Made by a program: the position numbers and the translations under genes. Positions 1 through 8,027 of a stretch of DNA of 64,000 nt are shown one piece after another. The notes beneath the pieces were generated by a model, which ran no database searches, had not been told where the DNA came from, and saw only the letters and a list, made by a program, of their open reading frames with translations. Origin of the DNA: Pyrinomonadaceae bacterium. Its GTDB lineage: Bacteria; Acidobacteriota; Blastocatellia; Pyrinomonadales; Pyrinomonadaceae. Each line of letters starts with the position of its first letter. Within the stretch, counting starts at the first letter, position 1. The stretch is taken from positions 905,243 through 969,242 of the forward strand of contig JANQRU010000007.1 in the NCBI GenBank assembly GCA_028284415.1, given 5' to 3'.

Positions 1-338
1 GAAAGCGAACCGTGTAAAATATGATATAAGCCTTTGTATGAACGTGTCTTTTCAATCGCCACCAAATTGTAAGGCTCTTCAACGACACAAATCTGTGTCC
101 TGTCCCGCGTTGTCGAACTGCAAAACATACACGGATCGGTGTCGGTCAAATTATTGCAAACGGAACAAAAAACAATTTTTTCTTTGACTTCCTGTAAAGC
201 ACCAACGAGATTATTAACCTTTTCTTCAGGCAGACGAAGAATGTGAAACGCCATACGCTGAGCAGATTTATTACCGATTCCCGGCAGGCGTTTGAATTCG
301 TCGATGAGTTTGGCGACGGGTTCTGAGTATTCTAACAT
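1..338 (-). CDS. recR: Recombination protein RecR, N-terminal part (cut by window edge)
   Basis: The reading frame entering from the left edge on the minus strand starts at an ATG at 338 and runs out of the window, so only about 112 N-terminal residues are visible. Residues 9-35 fit the helix-hairpin-helix of RecR (LPGIGNKSAQRMAFHIL). The zinc finger cysteines are C58, C61, C70 and C73, and the start of the Toprim domain follows (QICVVEEP). RecR acts with RecF and RecO to load RecA at single-strand gaps. The gene lies 79 bases downstream of ybaB in the usual ybaB-recR order. The call is secure; the C-terminus lies outside the window. Confidence 0.95.
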   Translation of the reverse strand, partial: MLEYSEPVAKLIDEFKRLPGIGNKSAQRMAFHILRLPEEKVNNLVGALQEVKEKIVFCSVCNNLTDTDPCMFCSSTTRDRTQICVVEEPYNLVAIEKTRSYKGLYHILHGSL

Positions 339-357
339 TTGGTGATTTGCAATTTAC

Positions 358-402
358 GATTTGCGATTTGATTCAAATTAAAAAAATCGCAAATCGCAAA
401 TC
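358..402. repeat. Inverted repeat between ybaB and recR
   Basis: A 12-base arm at 358-369 (gatttgcgattt) is repeated as its exact reverse complement at 391-402, with a 21-base AT-rich spacer. The arms are themselves built of tandem 'gatttgc' words, and a related word occurs just before the first arm. It sits between two genes that probably share a transcript, so it could fold in the mRNA. No T-run follows, so I do not call it a terminator. Confidence 0.6.
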
Positions 403-417
403 TAAAATTGAAAATTC

Positions 418-726
418 CTAAAATCCCATTCCCGGAGGAAGCATTCCGCCGAGTTTTCCTTTGAGTGATTCTTCAACTTTGCGGCGTGCTTCATTAAGTG
501 CGGCAACGGTCAAATCTTGGATCATTTCCGTGTCGCCATCTTTTACCAAATCGTCGGAAATTTTAAGTTCCAAAACCTCAAAATCACCACGCATTTTTAC
601 GGCAACAGCGCCACCACCGGCTGAAGCATCTACGGTCATTTCCTTCATCTCTTTGCCCATCTGCTCCTGCATTTGTTGAGCTTGTTGCATCATTGAATTT
701 AAATCAAAACCACCTGGCATTTTCAT
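418..726 (-). CDS. ybaB: YbaB/EbfC-family nucleoid-associated protein
   Basis: A 102-residue protein, the usual length for the YbaB/EbfC family, which forms small DNA-binding dimers. The N-terminal part has the typical Met/Gln-rich helix (LNSMMQQAQQMQEQMGKEM), followed by the conserved strand with GGGAVAVKMRGDFEVLELKI and a C-terminal MLPPGMGF tail. It is encoded directly upstream of recR on the same strand, the order found in many bacteria and often linked to dnaX, which would lie to the right but is absent here. An SD-like 'gaggaat' lies upstream of the ATG at 726. Confidence 0.93.
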   Translation of the reverse strand: MKMPGGFDLNSMMQQAQQMQEQMGKEMKEMTVDASAGGGAVAVKMRGDFEVLELKISDDLVKDGDTEMIQDLTVAALNEARRKVEESLKGKLGGMLPPGMGF

Positions 727-799
727 AATAAATTAATTCCTCTTTAATAGATTTTTTCGTTACTTAATCGTAACTTTACAGGCTTATAAATGCAATTCA

Positions 800-835
800 G
801 CAATAAAGAAAGGATGAGCATCAAAACTCATCCTT
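800..835 (-). terminator. Rho-independent terminator after the 861-1766 gene
   Basis: On the minus strand a nine-base perfect stem (810-818 with 827-835, core ggatgag) with an eight-base loop is followed by a T-rich tract (tttcttta). It lies about 25 bases past the stop codon of the secreted-protein gene at 861-1766. Confidence 0.75.
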
Positions 836-860
836 CATCTCTAATCTCGCTTTGTAAAAA

Positions 861-1766
861 TCACATTTTCTTGAGCCAAATTGCCCTTCCGCCACCTTCG
901 ATAAATCTGAGAGGATCTGCACTTTCGCGTACCTGACGACCACTGACGGGGATTTCACCGTTTTTGATCTCGAATTTGTACTGACGAATCGTTTTACCAT
1001 CAACTTTCAAACTCAAGGTGTATTTTCCATTTTTACTTTTCAGAGTTTCCATCTTGAAAGGAATCCCTTTTGGATCGAAGGTAGCTGTAAAAGAAAGGTC
1101 GTGTCTATGCCAATGTAGCGATGGGTTGACTGTGTTTGAAGCACGTGCGATTTTTGCTCCGTCGGAATCTCTTGAAATTTCTGCCGTAATCAAGGCTGAA
1201 CCGCCATTCCCAAACCCTCTGAGCCAATATACAAATCTTAATTTTTCTGCTCGTGTTCCCTTTTCATCAAAGATCAAATAGGCGTAATTTTCCCAATCAC
1301 CTTCGAGTTTCCAAGTCGCATACGGATCGTATGAATTACCGCCACCTTTTTTCATCATTTTAAAAGGAAATTTATAAAAAGGAGTTCCGTTAGCTAAACG
1401 ATATTCGATTTCATAATCTCCGCCCGAAGTGATAATGAGACCAAGCGGGTGCTTTTTACCCTTTACAAGCTGAAATTGAATCATTTGTGTATAAAGCGGA
1501 TCACGCGGCAGTGCAAGCCAAGAGAAAACACCGATTTCTTTCCCGTTAAGACGAACCACGGCTGTTCCGTTTCGATTACTGGCAGGCATATTTGTAGCAT
1601 ACAAATTTTTATGAACGAAAATTCCGCCCTCTGTATGACGCATAATCTCAAATGCATTCCAAAGCATTGAATTAAACTGAACTGAAGGCTTATATTTTTG
1701 AGCAAAACTAGAACTTGCGAGACCTAAAACAAGCAAAAATAATACAACGAACTTAAACTTTTTCAC
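861..1766 (-). CDS. Secreted protein of a paralogous family of unknown function (copy 1)
   Basis: A 301-residue protein with a clear signal peptide (cleavage expected after residue 22, SFA|QK), so probably periplasmic. I do not recognise a named family. It aligns by eye with four other proteins in this window (5837-6856, 8028-8933, 8979-9890, 20346-21260). Shared landmarks are a short N-terminal strand block with GKEIGVFSW, a Gly-Gly-x-Tyr-Glu segment, a hinge with DPYATW, a GDWENYAYL block, and a C-terminal signature GRQVRE followed by FIEGGG and a WLKKM end. The pattern suggests two beta-rich domains. It stands alone with its own terminator. The function is unknown; a carbohydrate- or surface-binding role is only a guess. 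Confidence 0.8.
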   Translation of the reverse strand: MKKFKFVVLFLLVLGLASSSFAQKYKPSVQFNSMLWNAFEIMRHTEGGIFVHKNLYATNMPASNRNGTAVVRLNGKEIGVFSWLALPRDPLYTQMIQFQLVKGKKHPLGLIITSGGDYEIEYRLANGTPFYKFPFKMMKKGGGNSYDPYATWKLEGDWENYAYLIFDEKGTRAEKLRFVYWLRGFGNGGSALITAEISRDSDGAKIARASNTVNPSLHWHRHDLSFTATFDPKGIPFKMETLKSKNGKYTLSLKVDGKTIRQYKFEIKNGEIPVSGRQVRESADPLRFIEGGGRAIWLKKM

Positions 1767-1983
1767 ACTTTACTCCTTTTTAGAAATTTGGGTATTTATG
1801 GATTTGGGAGTTATTTGAAGAAAATAACTTTTGGATTTATATCGTAACTTTCAAATAATCTATTTGCAATATTTATGACGTGAGCCAAGTTATTTTTTGC
1901 TTTGTAAACTCTTACAATTAATTCATTTACAAAACACTACCTGTGGAAAAATAGCATTTTAATCAATGTAAAATGTGTACTTT

Positions 1984-4251
1984 CTAGAATCCACTTATTC
2001 TTAAGATATTACTTCTCGAATCTCCGCGTGAAACAGCGACCGTTTCTCCGTCTGGTGAAATACTTAAATTTGTGATTTTTTGGGTGGTAAAATTTGTAAA
2101 TTGTTCGGCTTTATTATCAGTAATTGACAAAAACCATAGATTATTTTGATTCTCCGATTTGAAAGGAAAATACACACCTTTGCTGTCTTTGCTCCATTCA
2201 TAAGAGTGGTTTTCGGCGTCGAAGTTTAATTTTTGGAGTTTGTCTTGGGACTCGTGCGACAAGAGCATATATTTCCAGGGGTTTTCTTTTTCGCTTCGGT
2301 CAAAATGATACGAGATTACTTTGCTTTGGTCGCTTGGAGAAACCCTGTTTTGTCCACCTGTTACGCCTAAAATTCTCTCGTATTTTCCACCTGCCATAGA
2401 CACCTTCCAAAATTTGCTTGCTCCAACGGCGGGCGTTGTATAGAAAAGCGTCTTGCCATCTTTGGAAAGTTCGGGATTATTCGCACCGATTCCTCGATTG
2501 GTTATTTGCTTTAGGTTTTGTCCGTCTAGATCAATCTGCCAAATTTGTGAGTTCCCTTCGCGGGTTGAAGCAAAAATGACAGATTTTCCATCTGGAGTTG
2601 TGTTTGGAAAACGATTCAAAAATTCTTTATCAAAAGTTATCTGTTTTGTTTCGAGAGTTTCAAGATTTATTTTCCACAAATCTCCATCAAGACTTCCCTC
2701 GCTTTTTACAAAAACGAGTTCCTTGCCGTCCTGCGTCCAATCAAGTCCCTTATGCCCATAAATTGCTGAGTTCTGTTTGGTTATCTGCTTTACTTCATCT
2801 TTATTTTCAAGCGAAATTGTGTAGAGATTGCTAAATTGAGTTTCGATCGTCGTGATGATTGAATTTGTGTCATCAGAGAGTTTGAAATACTCGTAATTGT
2901 TCGTATCGTTCGTAATTCTCGAAACTTTGCTATCGGGGTAGGAAATATGCCAGAGTTGTTTGTGAAATTTATCAGTTGCTAAAACTATCAAGCCGCTTCC
3001 ATCTTTCAAATAAAACGCTTGGTAAGGAATTTTCCATTCTTCCGAACGCAGGACTTTTTCTTCGCCTGTTTCGATGTCGTATTCCAAAAGGAAATGACTG
3101 TTTTTGGTTTTGTCTTTGTTTGGACTGATATATGCAGAGGTTACAAGCCTTTTCCCATCGGGCGACCAAGCAGGATATACATCCCAGACCTTGTAATAAT
3201 TAGGATATTTACGACTTGCAACGAGTTTTTCGTTCGAGCCATCTATGTCGCTGACAAGTAAATCCGTGCGGCGTTTTTCCGAGTTCAAACGATAATAAGC
3301 AAACTGTTTTCCATCGGGCGAAAGCGTAAACAGATCACGCACATTTGTAACCAAACTGCGACGAGTTCCTCCGTAAATGGGGATTTGATGAATTGTTGAT
3401 TCACGGCTGTTCGGCTCTCTCGTTACATAAAATAAATAGTTTCCATCGGCGGAAAAATTCAAGGAGCGAATTCTGAATTCTTGTGGTTCGATTACGACCG
3501 TTTCGCTTTTTGTCGGAAGGTGCTGAAGAATTAACGCATATTTATTATTCTCGTTGCGTATATACGCGAGATGCTGATTATCTCTTGAAACTGCTGGAAA
3601 ATATGCAGTTCCCGATTCGGTTAGACGCTCAATTTCTAAATTGTCTTTTATCAAGCTGAAATTTTTGCGATTTGAGTTCGGCGATTTCCAAAACCAAACT
3701 CCCGCACCGATTACGGAAAACGATAAAAGAATTAAGCCGAGATACGCTAGATTTTTTTTATTAAATAAAGAAGTTTGAGGTTGTATAGTAGCCTGTCTGT
3801 CGTAGGTTTCGGCAGAGATTTGACCGTCTGTTTCAACGTGCGAAAAGTCTTCGTCGGGTGTAATTCTTTCGGCAACGAATTTCTTTTCAAAAGTAGAGCG
3901 TTCGATAGAAATTTCTTCTTCGATTATTTCGCTTAACTCTGCTGTGAAGCGATATCCACGACTCGGAATTGTTTCGATGAAATTGTTTTCACTTCCATAT
4001 TTTTTGAAGATCTTTCTGAGACGATAGATGTTCTGCGGAAGAACTCCTTCTTCAACAAAAGAATCTTGCCAAACTGCATTCAATAAATCTTCTTTAGAAA
4101 GAACCTTACCAGTGTTTTCAATTAAGACACAAAGTACCTCAACCGCCTTTAAGGGTAGTTTCAATGGCTCTTCTTCACACCAAACAATCTTTTTTTTCGT
4201 ATCAACAGTAAAATTATCGAACCCTACTAAACTATTGAATTCATTGGTCAT
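1984..4251 (-). CDS. Membrane one-component regulator: winged helix, one TM, TolB-like propeller (copy 1)
   Basis: A 755-residue protein. Residues 1-105 form an OmpR/CadC-type winged helix (LKAVEVLCVLIENTGKVLSK, then NIYRLRKIFKK and IPSRGYRF). A single membrane segment lies at about 168-188, and residues 205-755 carry repeated PD40/TolB-like blades (LSPDGKQFAYY, WSPDGKRLV, ISPDGETVAVS). This layout resembles CadC/ToxR regulators: DNA binding in the cytoplasm, sensing by a periplasmic propeller. It is closely similar to 15090-17360 and 17403-19658. It is divergent from the small-protein operon starting at 4393, so that 141-base spacer is its most likely target. The ligand is unknown. Confidence 0.88.
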   Translation of the reverse strand: MTNEFNSLVGFDNFTVDTKKKIVWCEEEPLKLPLKAVEVLCVLIENTGKVLSKEDLLNAVWQDSFVEEGVLPQNIYRLRKIFKKYGSENNFIETIPSRGYRFTAELSEIIEEEISIERSTFEKKFVAERITPDEDFSHVETDGQISAETYDRQATIQPQTSLFNKKNLAYLGLILLSFSVIGAGVWFWKSPNSNRKNFSLIKDNLEIERLTESGTAYFPAVSRDNQHLAYIRNENNKYALILQHLPTKSETVVIEPQEFRIRSLNFSADGNYLFYVTREPNSRESTIHQIPIYGGTRRSLVTNVRDLFTLSPDGKQFAYYRLNSEKRRTDLLVSDIDGSNEKLVASRKYPNYYKVWDVYPAWSPDGKRLVTSAYISPNKDKTKNSHFLLEYDIETGEEKVLRSEEWKIPYQAFYLKDGSGLIVLATDKFHKQLWHISYPDSKVSRITNDTNNYEYFKLSDDTNSIITTIETQFSNLYTISLENKDEVKQITKQNSAIYGHKGLDWTQDGKELVFVKSEGSLDGDLWKINLETLETKQITFDKEFLNRFPNTTPDGKSVIFASTREGNSQIWQIDLDGQNLKQITNRGIGANNPELSKDGKTLFYTTPAVGASKFWKVSMAGGKYERILGVTGGQNRVSPSDQSKVISYHFDRSEKENPWKYMLLSHESQDKLQKLNFDAENHSYEWSKDSKGVYFPFKSENQNNLWFLSITDNKAEQFTNFTTQKITNLSISPDGETVAVSRGDSRSNILRISGF

Positions 4252-4374
4252 AACGGCGTTTCAAAAATTAGTGAAAAAGATTTCAAAAAGATAAAAAGAC
4301 TTTTTCTGCCTCTTTCGCTTAAAACAAATACATCAGCGAAAAAAATCGCAAAATTAGGGAAAGTTGAAGTTGAT

Positions 4375-4392
4375 TATAACCGAATAAAGAGA
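4375..4392 (+). promoter_or_regulatory. Putative -10 element and very short leader of the 4393 operon
   Basis: TATAAC at 4375-4380 lies 12 bases before the ATG at 4393. The same hexamer with the same 12-base spacing precedes the homologous gene at 19799, and the bases before it (attataacc) are also shared. No good -35 box is visible. If TATAAC is the -10 element, the mRNA leader would be only about six bases. The spacer belongs to the divergent regulator 1984-4251. Confidence 0.45.
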
Positions 4393-4593
4393 ATGAAAAA
4401 AGAAATTTTCTCGATTCAAGAAAAGCACGAACGAATCACGATTCGTTACAGACGAAAGCGATTGATAAAGATCTGCAATAAATGCGGAAAAGAATTTGAA
4501 TCGCTGACGGTTGAAGAAGCCGCTGACTTGATAGGAAAAGATGCGGAATATGTTCGACAAAACTTAAAACTTTTAAGGAGTAAAAATAAATGA
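4393..4593 (+). CDS. Small zinc-ribbon/HTH-like protein heading a secreted-protein operon
   Basis: A 66-residue cytoplasmic protein. Residues 1-21 are a basic, strand-like segment (EKHERITIRYRRKR). C28 and C31 form a CxxC knuckle, and residues 39-60 (TVEEAADLIGKDAEYVRQNL) look like the helix-turn-helix of MerR/excisionase proteins. With only two cysteines, zinc binding would need other ligands or a dimer. The N-terminal 21 residues are almost the same as in the 19799 gene, which is also divergent from a winged-helix/propeller regulator. Its stop codon overlaps the next start (ATGA at 4590-4593), so translation is probably coupled. I infer a regulatory role; the family is unnamed to me. Confidence 0.75.
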   Translation: MKKEIFSIQEKHERITIRYRRKRLIKICNKCGKEFESLTVEEAADLIGKDAEYVRQNLKLLRSKNK

Positions 4594-5825
4594 AATTAAA
4601 TTTAAGGATATTTACGATCATAAATCTCATTTTGGTTGTTGCTATTTTGTCAACGAGTTTGACCGCACAGCGAAGACGCGGCGGAGCAAGTTCCGCAAAA
4701 GTTATCAAAACCAACATAGATGTTCATTATCAATCCCGCATTGATGTAAGTGACGAAGTAATCGCTTTCGGGACAGGTTTTAATAACGGAGTTTCTTACC
4801 TAAAACTGGGCGAAACGAATGCTACCCCCGTTCCAAATAGCAACAACTATTCATCGAGCTTCTTTGCCGTGATCGGGACAAAAATAGTTTTAGCCAAACT
4901 TGATTTCACGATGGCAATTTTTGATACGGCGACAAAGAAAATGACGGAAATCCCTGAAAACAAACTAAAACTGCGTAGCATCGGCGGAAATATGTTCACG
5001 GGTGGCTCGATTCAAAAAAGCGGAGATTATGCTGTCGTTATAACCGACTTAAACAGCGGTGATAATTCGGTAATTAAAGTCATAGACGTTTCGGGGAATG
5101 AGCCAAGCATCATACGTTTTGAGGGTTCGGGCGTTGCACCAAACAGATCAAAAGCACTCGTTCGACAAGTTGCAATTGATGCGAAATCGGGAATGGTCGC
5201 GGTTGTCAGCGGAAGAGAATATGAGATGAAGATTTATGACATAAACAATACCAACAAAACACCAAAAGTTTTTGACCTTACAACATACAGAGGCGTCGGA
5301 AAAAATCAAATGGCTTTTGATAACGGCAAAATTCTCTTTTTGACAGGTGAATCAAAAGCAAAAGCCGTGATGCTTGATGTGGCGAGTGGCAAATTCACGG
5401 AAATGTCTCTGGCTTATCACAACGTCGCATTGGCAGGCGGAAAATTCGTCTATTTCGCCAATCGTGGAACAAATGATTACAAAGGAAATGTCTCCCGTGC
5501 CGTCGTCGGAAATGTCGGAACTCAGCCAAGATTATCAACCACAAAAAGTCCGATTGGCGGCTCACAAAATAATGGAATCATCGGTTTCGGTGCAACGGCT
5601 GCAATTACTCCCGACGGTAAAAACATATTCATCGCCGGTTGGAGAGATATAGGACAAACCGAAAGATTTCAATCCTACCGAGGTGGAAGATTCATAACGC
5701 AACGCGATGCAACCGCAAGACCTGCTATTTTGCAAGGTTCGGACATTGTCGCCAGTTCAAAAATCGTTGCCTTAAAAGTCGGCAGAAACAACAGCACAAA
5801 ACTCGGATATATCAAGTTGAAGTAA
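4590..5825 (+). CDS. Secreted propeller-like protein of unknown function
   Basis: A 411-residue protein with a signal peptide (residues 1-26, SLTA|QR). The mature part has repeated four-strand units with phrases such as FAVIGTKIVLAKLD, YAVVITDLNSGD, GMVAVVSGREYEMKIYD and AITPDGKNIFIAGWRD. These suggest a six- or seven-bladed beta-propeller, but no catalytic motif is visible. It begins with a four-base overlap with the small zinc-ribbon gene and is followed 11 bases later by a secreted family protein, so all are one operon. It was probably secreted together with them. Function unknown. Confidence 0.8.
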   Translation: MKLNLRIFTIINLILVVAILSTSLTAQRRRGGASSAKVIKTNIDVHYQSRIDVSDEVIAFGTGFNNGVSYLKLGETNATPVPNSNNYSSSFFAVIGTKIVLAKLDFTMAIFDTATKKMTEIPENKLKLRSIGGNMFTGGSIQKSGDYAVVITDLNSGDNSVIKVIDVSGNEPSIIRFEGSGVAPNRSKALVRQVAIDAKSGMVAVVSGREYEMKIYDINNTNKTPKVFDLTTYRGVGKNQMAFDNGKILFLTGESKAKAVMLDVASGKFTEMSLAYHNVALAGGKFVYFANRGTNDYKGNVSRAVVGNVGTQPRLSTTKSPIGGSQNNGIIGFGATAAITPDGKNIFIAGWRDIGQTERFQSYRGGRFITQRDATARPAILQGSDIVASSKIVALKVGRNNSTKLGYIKLK

Positions 5826-5836
5826 GGAGAAAAAAA

Positions 5837-6856
5837 ATGAAAGTAAAAATCATATTGCTAATAGCAATTTTTAGTTTGGCTTATTCAGCCCAAGCACAGA
5901 TTAATCTTGGAAGCATAAAAAACAAAATTAAAAAACCAACTAAAACTAAACAAAAAGATAAAACCACTAAATCAACAAGTTCAAAAAAGATAGGTTCAAG
6001 CGTAAGTTCAGTCAACGTCAATTCAGATGCAGTGATGCTTGAAGAAACGCTTTTGGCTAGACGTGAATTTACATTTGGCTACACAAATGGACGCTTGCGA
6101 CTCGGAAACATTAGGGCAATGAATTTGCCAAAATCGATTGATAAAACGCATGATAAGTTCTTCGTCACATACCGAAATGCGGATGGTAAAAGATTGGCGG
6201 CATTTCGAGGTTATGCACAAGCCCCTGTTACCAAACGCTCTTGGCTGATAACAAATCTCATCGGTGTTGACGAAGCCAGCAAAGACTTTGTGTTTAACAA
6301 AGAAGGAAACTATTATCTGGAATTCTCTGTCGGCAATCAACCCTTTGATAGATTCGATTTTTCGGTCAAAAGACATATTAATCCCGAAGGAAAAACGACA
6401 TATCTGATAAACGGTGGCTGGCAAGACTTAGCATATCTCAAATACGACCCCAAAATCCGTCGTCCATTCATACAATTCAATGTGTTTCTCAGAGATTTGA
6501 ATGCAGACACAGGTTCAAGACCAGCTGGAACTGGAACATACAAAGCTACAATTGTTCGTGTAAAAGACAAAAAAGTTATCGGTATAGACCACAGAAAAGG
6601 TGCGACAATTGGACTGCATCGCTTCTGGGATTCACCAGAAATAATGTTTCAGAATGCCAACAAACCCGAGCAATTAAAACCCGAAACTCTCCTATCGCAA
6701 GACGGAAAATACTACGTCGAATTTATTTACAGTGGTAAACTTTACGGCAAATATTATTTCGATGTTGTAAATGGAAAATTTAAAGGATTAACCGAATACA
6801 AAGGCGAAAAGATCGGAACGGACGGCACAGCAACTTGGATGTTAAGACAAAAATAA
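5837..6856 (+). CDS. Secreted protein of the paralogous family (copy 2, divergent)
   Basis: A 339-residue protein starting at the ATG at 5837, chosen because a good SD (aaggagaa) precedes it and a signal peptide follows (AQA|QI, about residue 20); the open frame extends further upstream without support. Residues 24-60 are a Lys/Thr/Ser-rich linker. The rest aligns loosely with the family: NKEGNYYLEF, GGWQDLAYLKY, SQDGKYYVEF, GKLYGKYYFDV and a C-terminal end TATWMLRQK instead of the FIEGGG..W signature. It is the most divergent of the five copies and the only one in this operon. Function unknown. Confidence 0.78.
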   Translation: MKVKIILLIAIFSLAYSAQAQINLGSIKNKIKKPTKTKQKDKTTKSTSSKKIGSSVSSVNVNSDAVMLEETLLARREFTFGYTNGRLRLGNIRAMNLPKSIDKTHDKFFVTYRNADGKRLAAFRGYAQAPVTKRSWLITNLIGVDEASKDFVFNKEGNYYLEFSVGNQPFDRFDFSVKRHINPEGKTTYLINGGWQDLAYLKYDPKIRRPFIQFNVFLRDLNADTGSRPAGTGTYKATIVRVKDKKVIGIDHRKGATIGLHRFWDSPEIMFQNANKPEQLKPETLLSQDGKYYVEFIYSGKLYGKYYFDVVNGKFKGLTEYKGEKIGTDGTATWMLRQK

Positions 6857-6868
6857 GAGGAGAGAAAA

Positions 6869-7540
6869 ATGACGAAAAAACTGTTACCGCTATTTATATT
6901 ATTTGCACTCATTTTAACGGCTTGCGGCAACGCTGGTGAGCAAACAGCGACAACCGATGAAGGCAAAAAAACTGAAGAAAAGACCGAAGAAAAAACTGAA
7001 AATAAGACTTCGGAATTTAGCTTAAAACTAGACGGCAAAGAGCAAAACTTTTCACCAAGTTCATCTTGGGCGACTCATTGGGAAAAGACTTTTTCCTATC
7101 CAGTTGACGGCGAAACCAAAACAGACAAAGCCTCGCATACCGAAATCATTTTGGCGAATTATGAGTTAGACACTAAGGACGGAAAATACGGTCTAGCCAA
7201 GCAAAAAATTGAAAAGCCCGAACAAATAAAAGTCGAATTTGCTTTTAACGGCGAGAAAGATACTGATTCAGAAACGCCCATAAAAGTCGGAAAATATGAG
7301 ATAAATCCAGGAGATTATTTTGAAGCAAGCAAAATGATGGGCAAAATTGATGATGTTGAAGTGTTTCATTTTGTTGACGGAAAAGAAAAAGAAACTTCAT
7401 TTATGGGTAACAAAATGAAAGGAACTTTGAAAATTACAGAAGTAAACGACAACACGATCAAAGGAACTATTGACGTAACCGACGGAAAACATTCGATCAA
7501 AGGAAGTTTTATCGCCAAAGGTGATAATACAGTTAAGTAG
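6869..7540 (+). CDS. Lipoprotein of unknown function
   Basis: A 223-residue protein with a lipobox (LTAC, Cys19) and a Lys/Glu/Thr-rich stretch of repeated 'EEKT' after it. The remainder is beta-rich, with segments such as FSLKLDGKEQNF and KMKGTLKITEVNDNTIKGTI, which resemble the pattern of small calycin-like or DUF-type lipoproteins; I cannot assign one. An SD 'gaggagag' precedes the ATG. It is the last gene of the 4393-7540 operon and is followed by a terminator. Confidence 0.8.
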   Translation: MTKKLLPLFILFALILTACGNAGEQTATTDEGKKTEEKTEEKTENKTSEFSLKLDGKEQNFSPSSSWATHWEKTFSYPVDGETKTDKASHTEIILANYELDTKDGKYGLAKQKIEKPEQIKVEFAFNGEKDTDSETPIKVGKYEINPGDYFEASKMMGKIDDVEVFHFVDGKEKETSFMGNKMKGTLKITEVNDNTIKGTIDVTDGKHSIKGSFIAKGDNTVK

Positions 7541-7561
7541 TTGTTTGAAAATAGTTTATAG

Positions 7562-7610
7562 AAAAAAACACGAGGCAATTTATTTACATTATTTGCTTCG
7601 TGCTTTTTTT
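7562..7610. terminator. Bidirectional terminator
   Basis: A ten-base stem with one G-T pair (7569-7578 with 7593-7602) has an A-run at 7562-7568 on the left and a T-run at 7603-7610 on the right. It can therefore stop both the operon ending at 7540 (plus) and the lipoprotein gene ending at 7627 (minus). Confidence 0.8.
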
Positions 7611-7626
7611 CGGAATATGAAATTTA

Positions 7627-8013
7627 TTAAATAATTTCACATGGTTTTAGAACGACCTCACCGAGAATATTCTTTTCTTCGGCGACCATTCCTTTTATTT
7701 TTATCTCCGATAAAGATTCATAATTCTTCGGCTCTTGATTTAATTCACAAGTAACTCCTGCCTTACCATCTTTATCACCAATCGAAATCTTTACAGTTTT
7801 TTTACCGGCAGATTCAACAACAGATTTATTGCTTGTGATTCCCTCTAATTTGAAAGTTTTACCAACAACTTCGGATTTATTTTTGTCAAAACTTTCGTTT
7901 AGTTTAACGATATCTATTTCTGTTACTTCGCTATTTTTAGAAACAGAGTCATATTGTGAACAACCACTCAAGCCGAAAATTAAAAACGTAAGTATTAAAA
8001 TTAGTCCTTTCAT
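7627..8013 (-). CDS. OB-fold (tRNA_anti-like) lipoprotein
   Basis: A 128-residue protein with a lipobox (LSGC, Cys18). The body has the order of the small tRNA_anti-like OB-fold lipoproteins: an N-terminal helix (IVKLNESFDKNKSEVVGKTF), a strand with FKLEGIT, a central VKISIGDKDGKAGVTCEL block, then IKIKGMVAEE and a final VVLKPCEII. Members of this family are exported proteins without known activity. It lies 14 bases downstream of the start-side neighbour 8028-8933 on the same strand, so the two probably share a transcript. Confidence 0.7.
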   Translation of the reverse strand: MKGLILILTFLIFGLSGCSQYDSVSKNSEVTEIDIVKLNESFDKNKSEVVGKTFKLEGITSNKSVVESAGKKTVKISIGDKDGKAGVTCELNQEPKNYESLSEIKIKGMVAEEKNILGEVVLKPCEII

Positions 8014-8027
8014 AATTTTTCAAGTAA

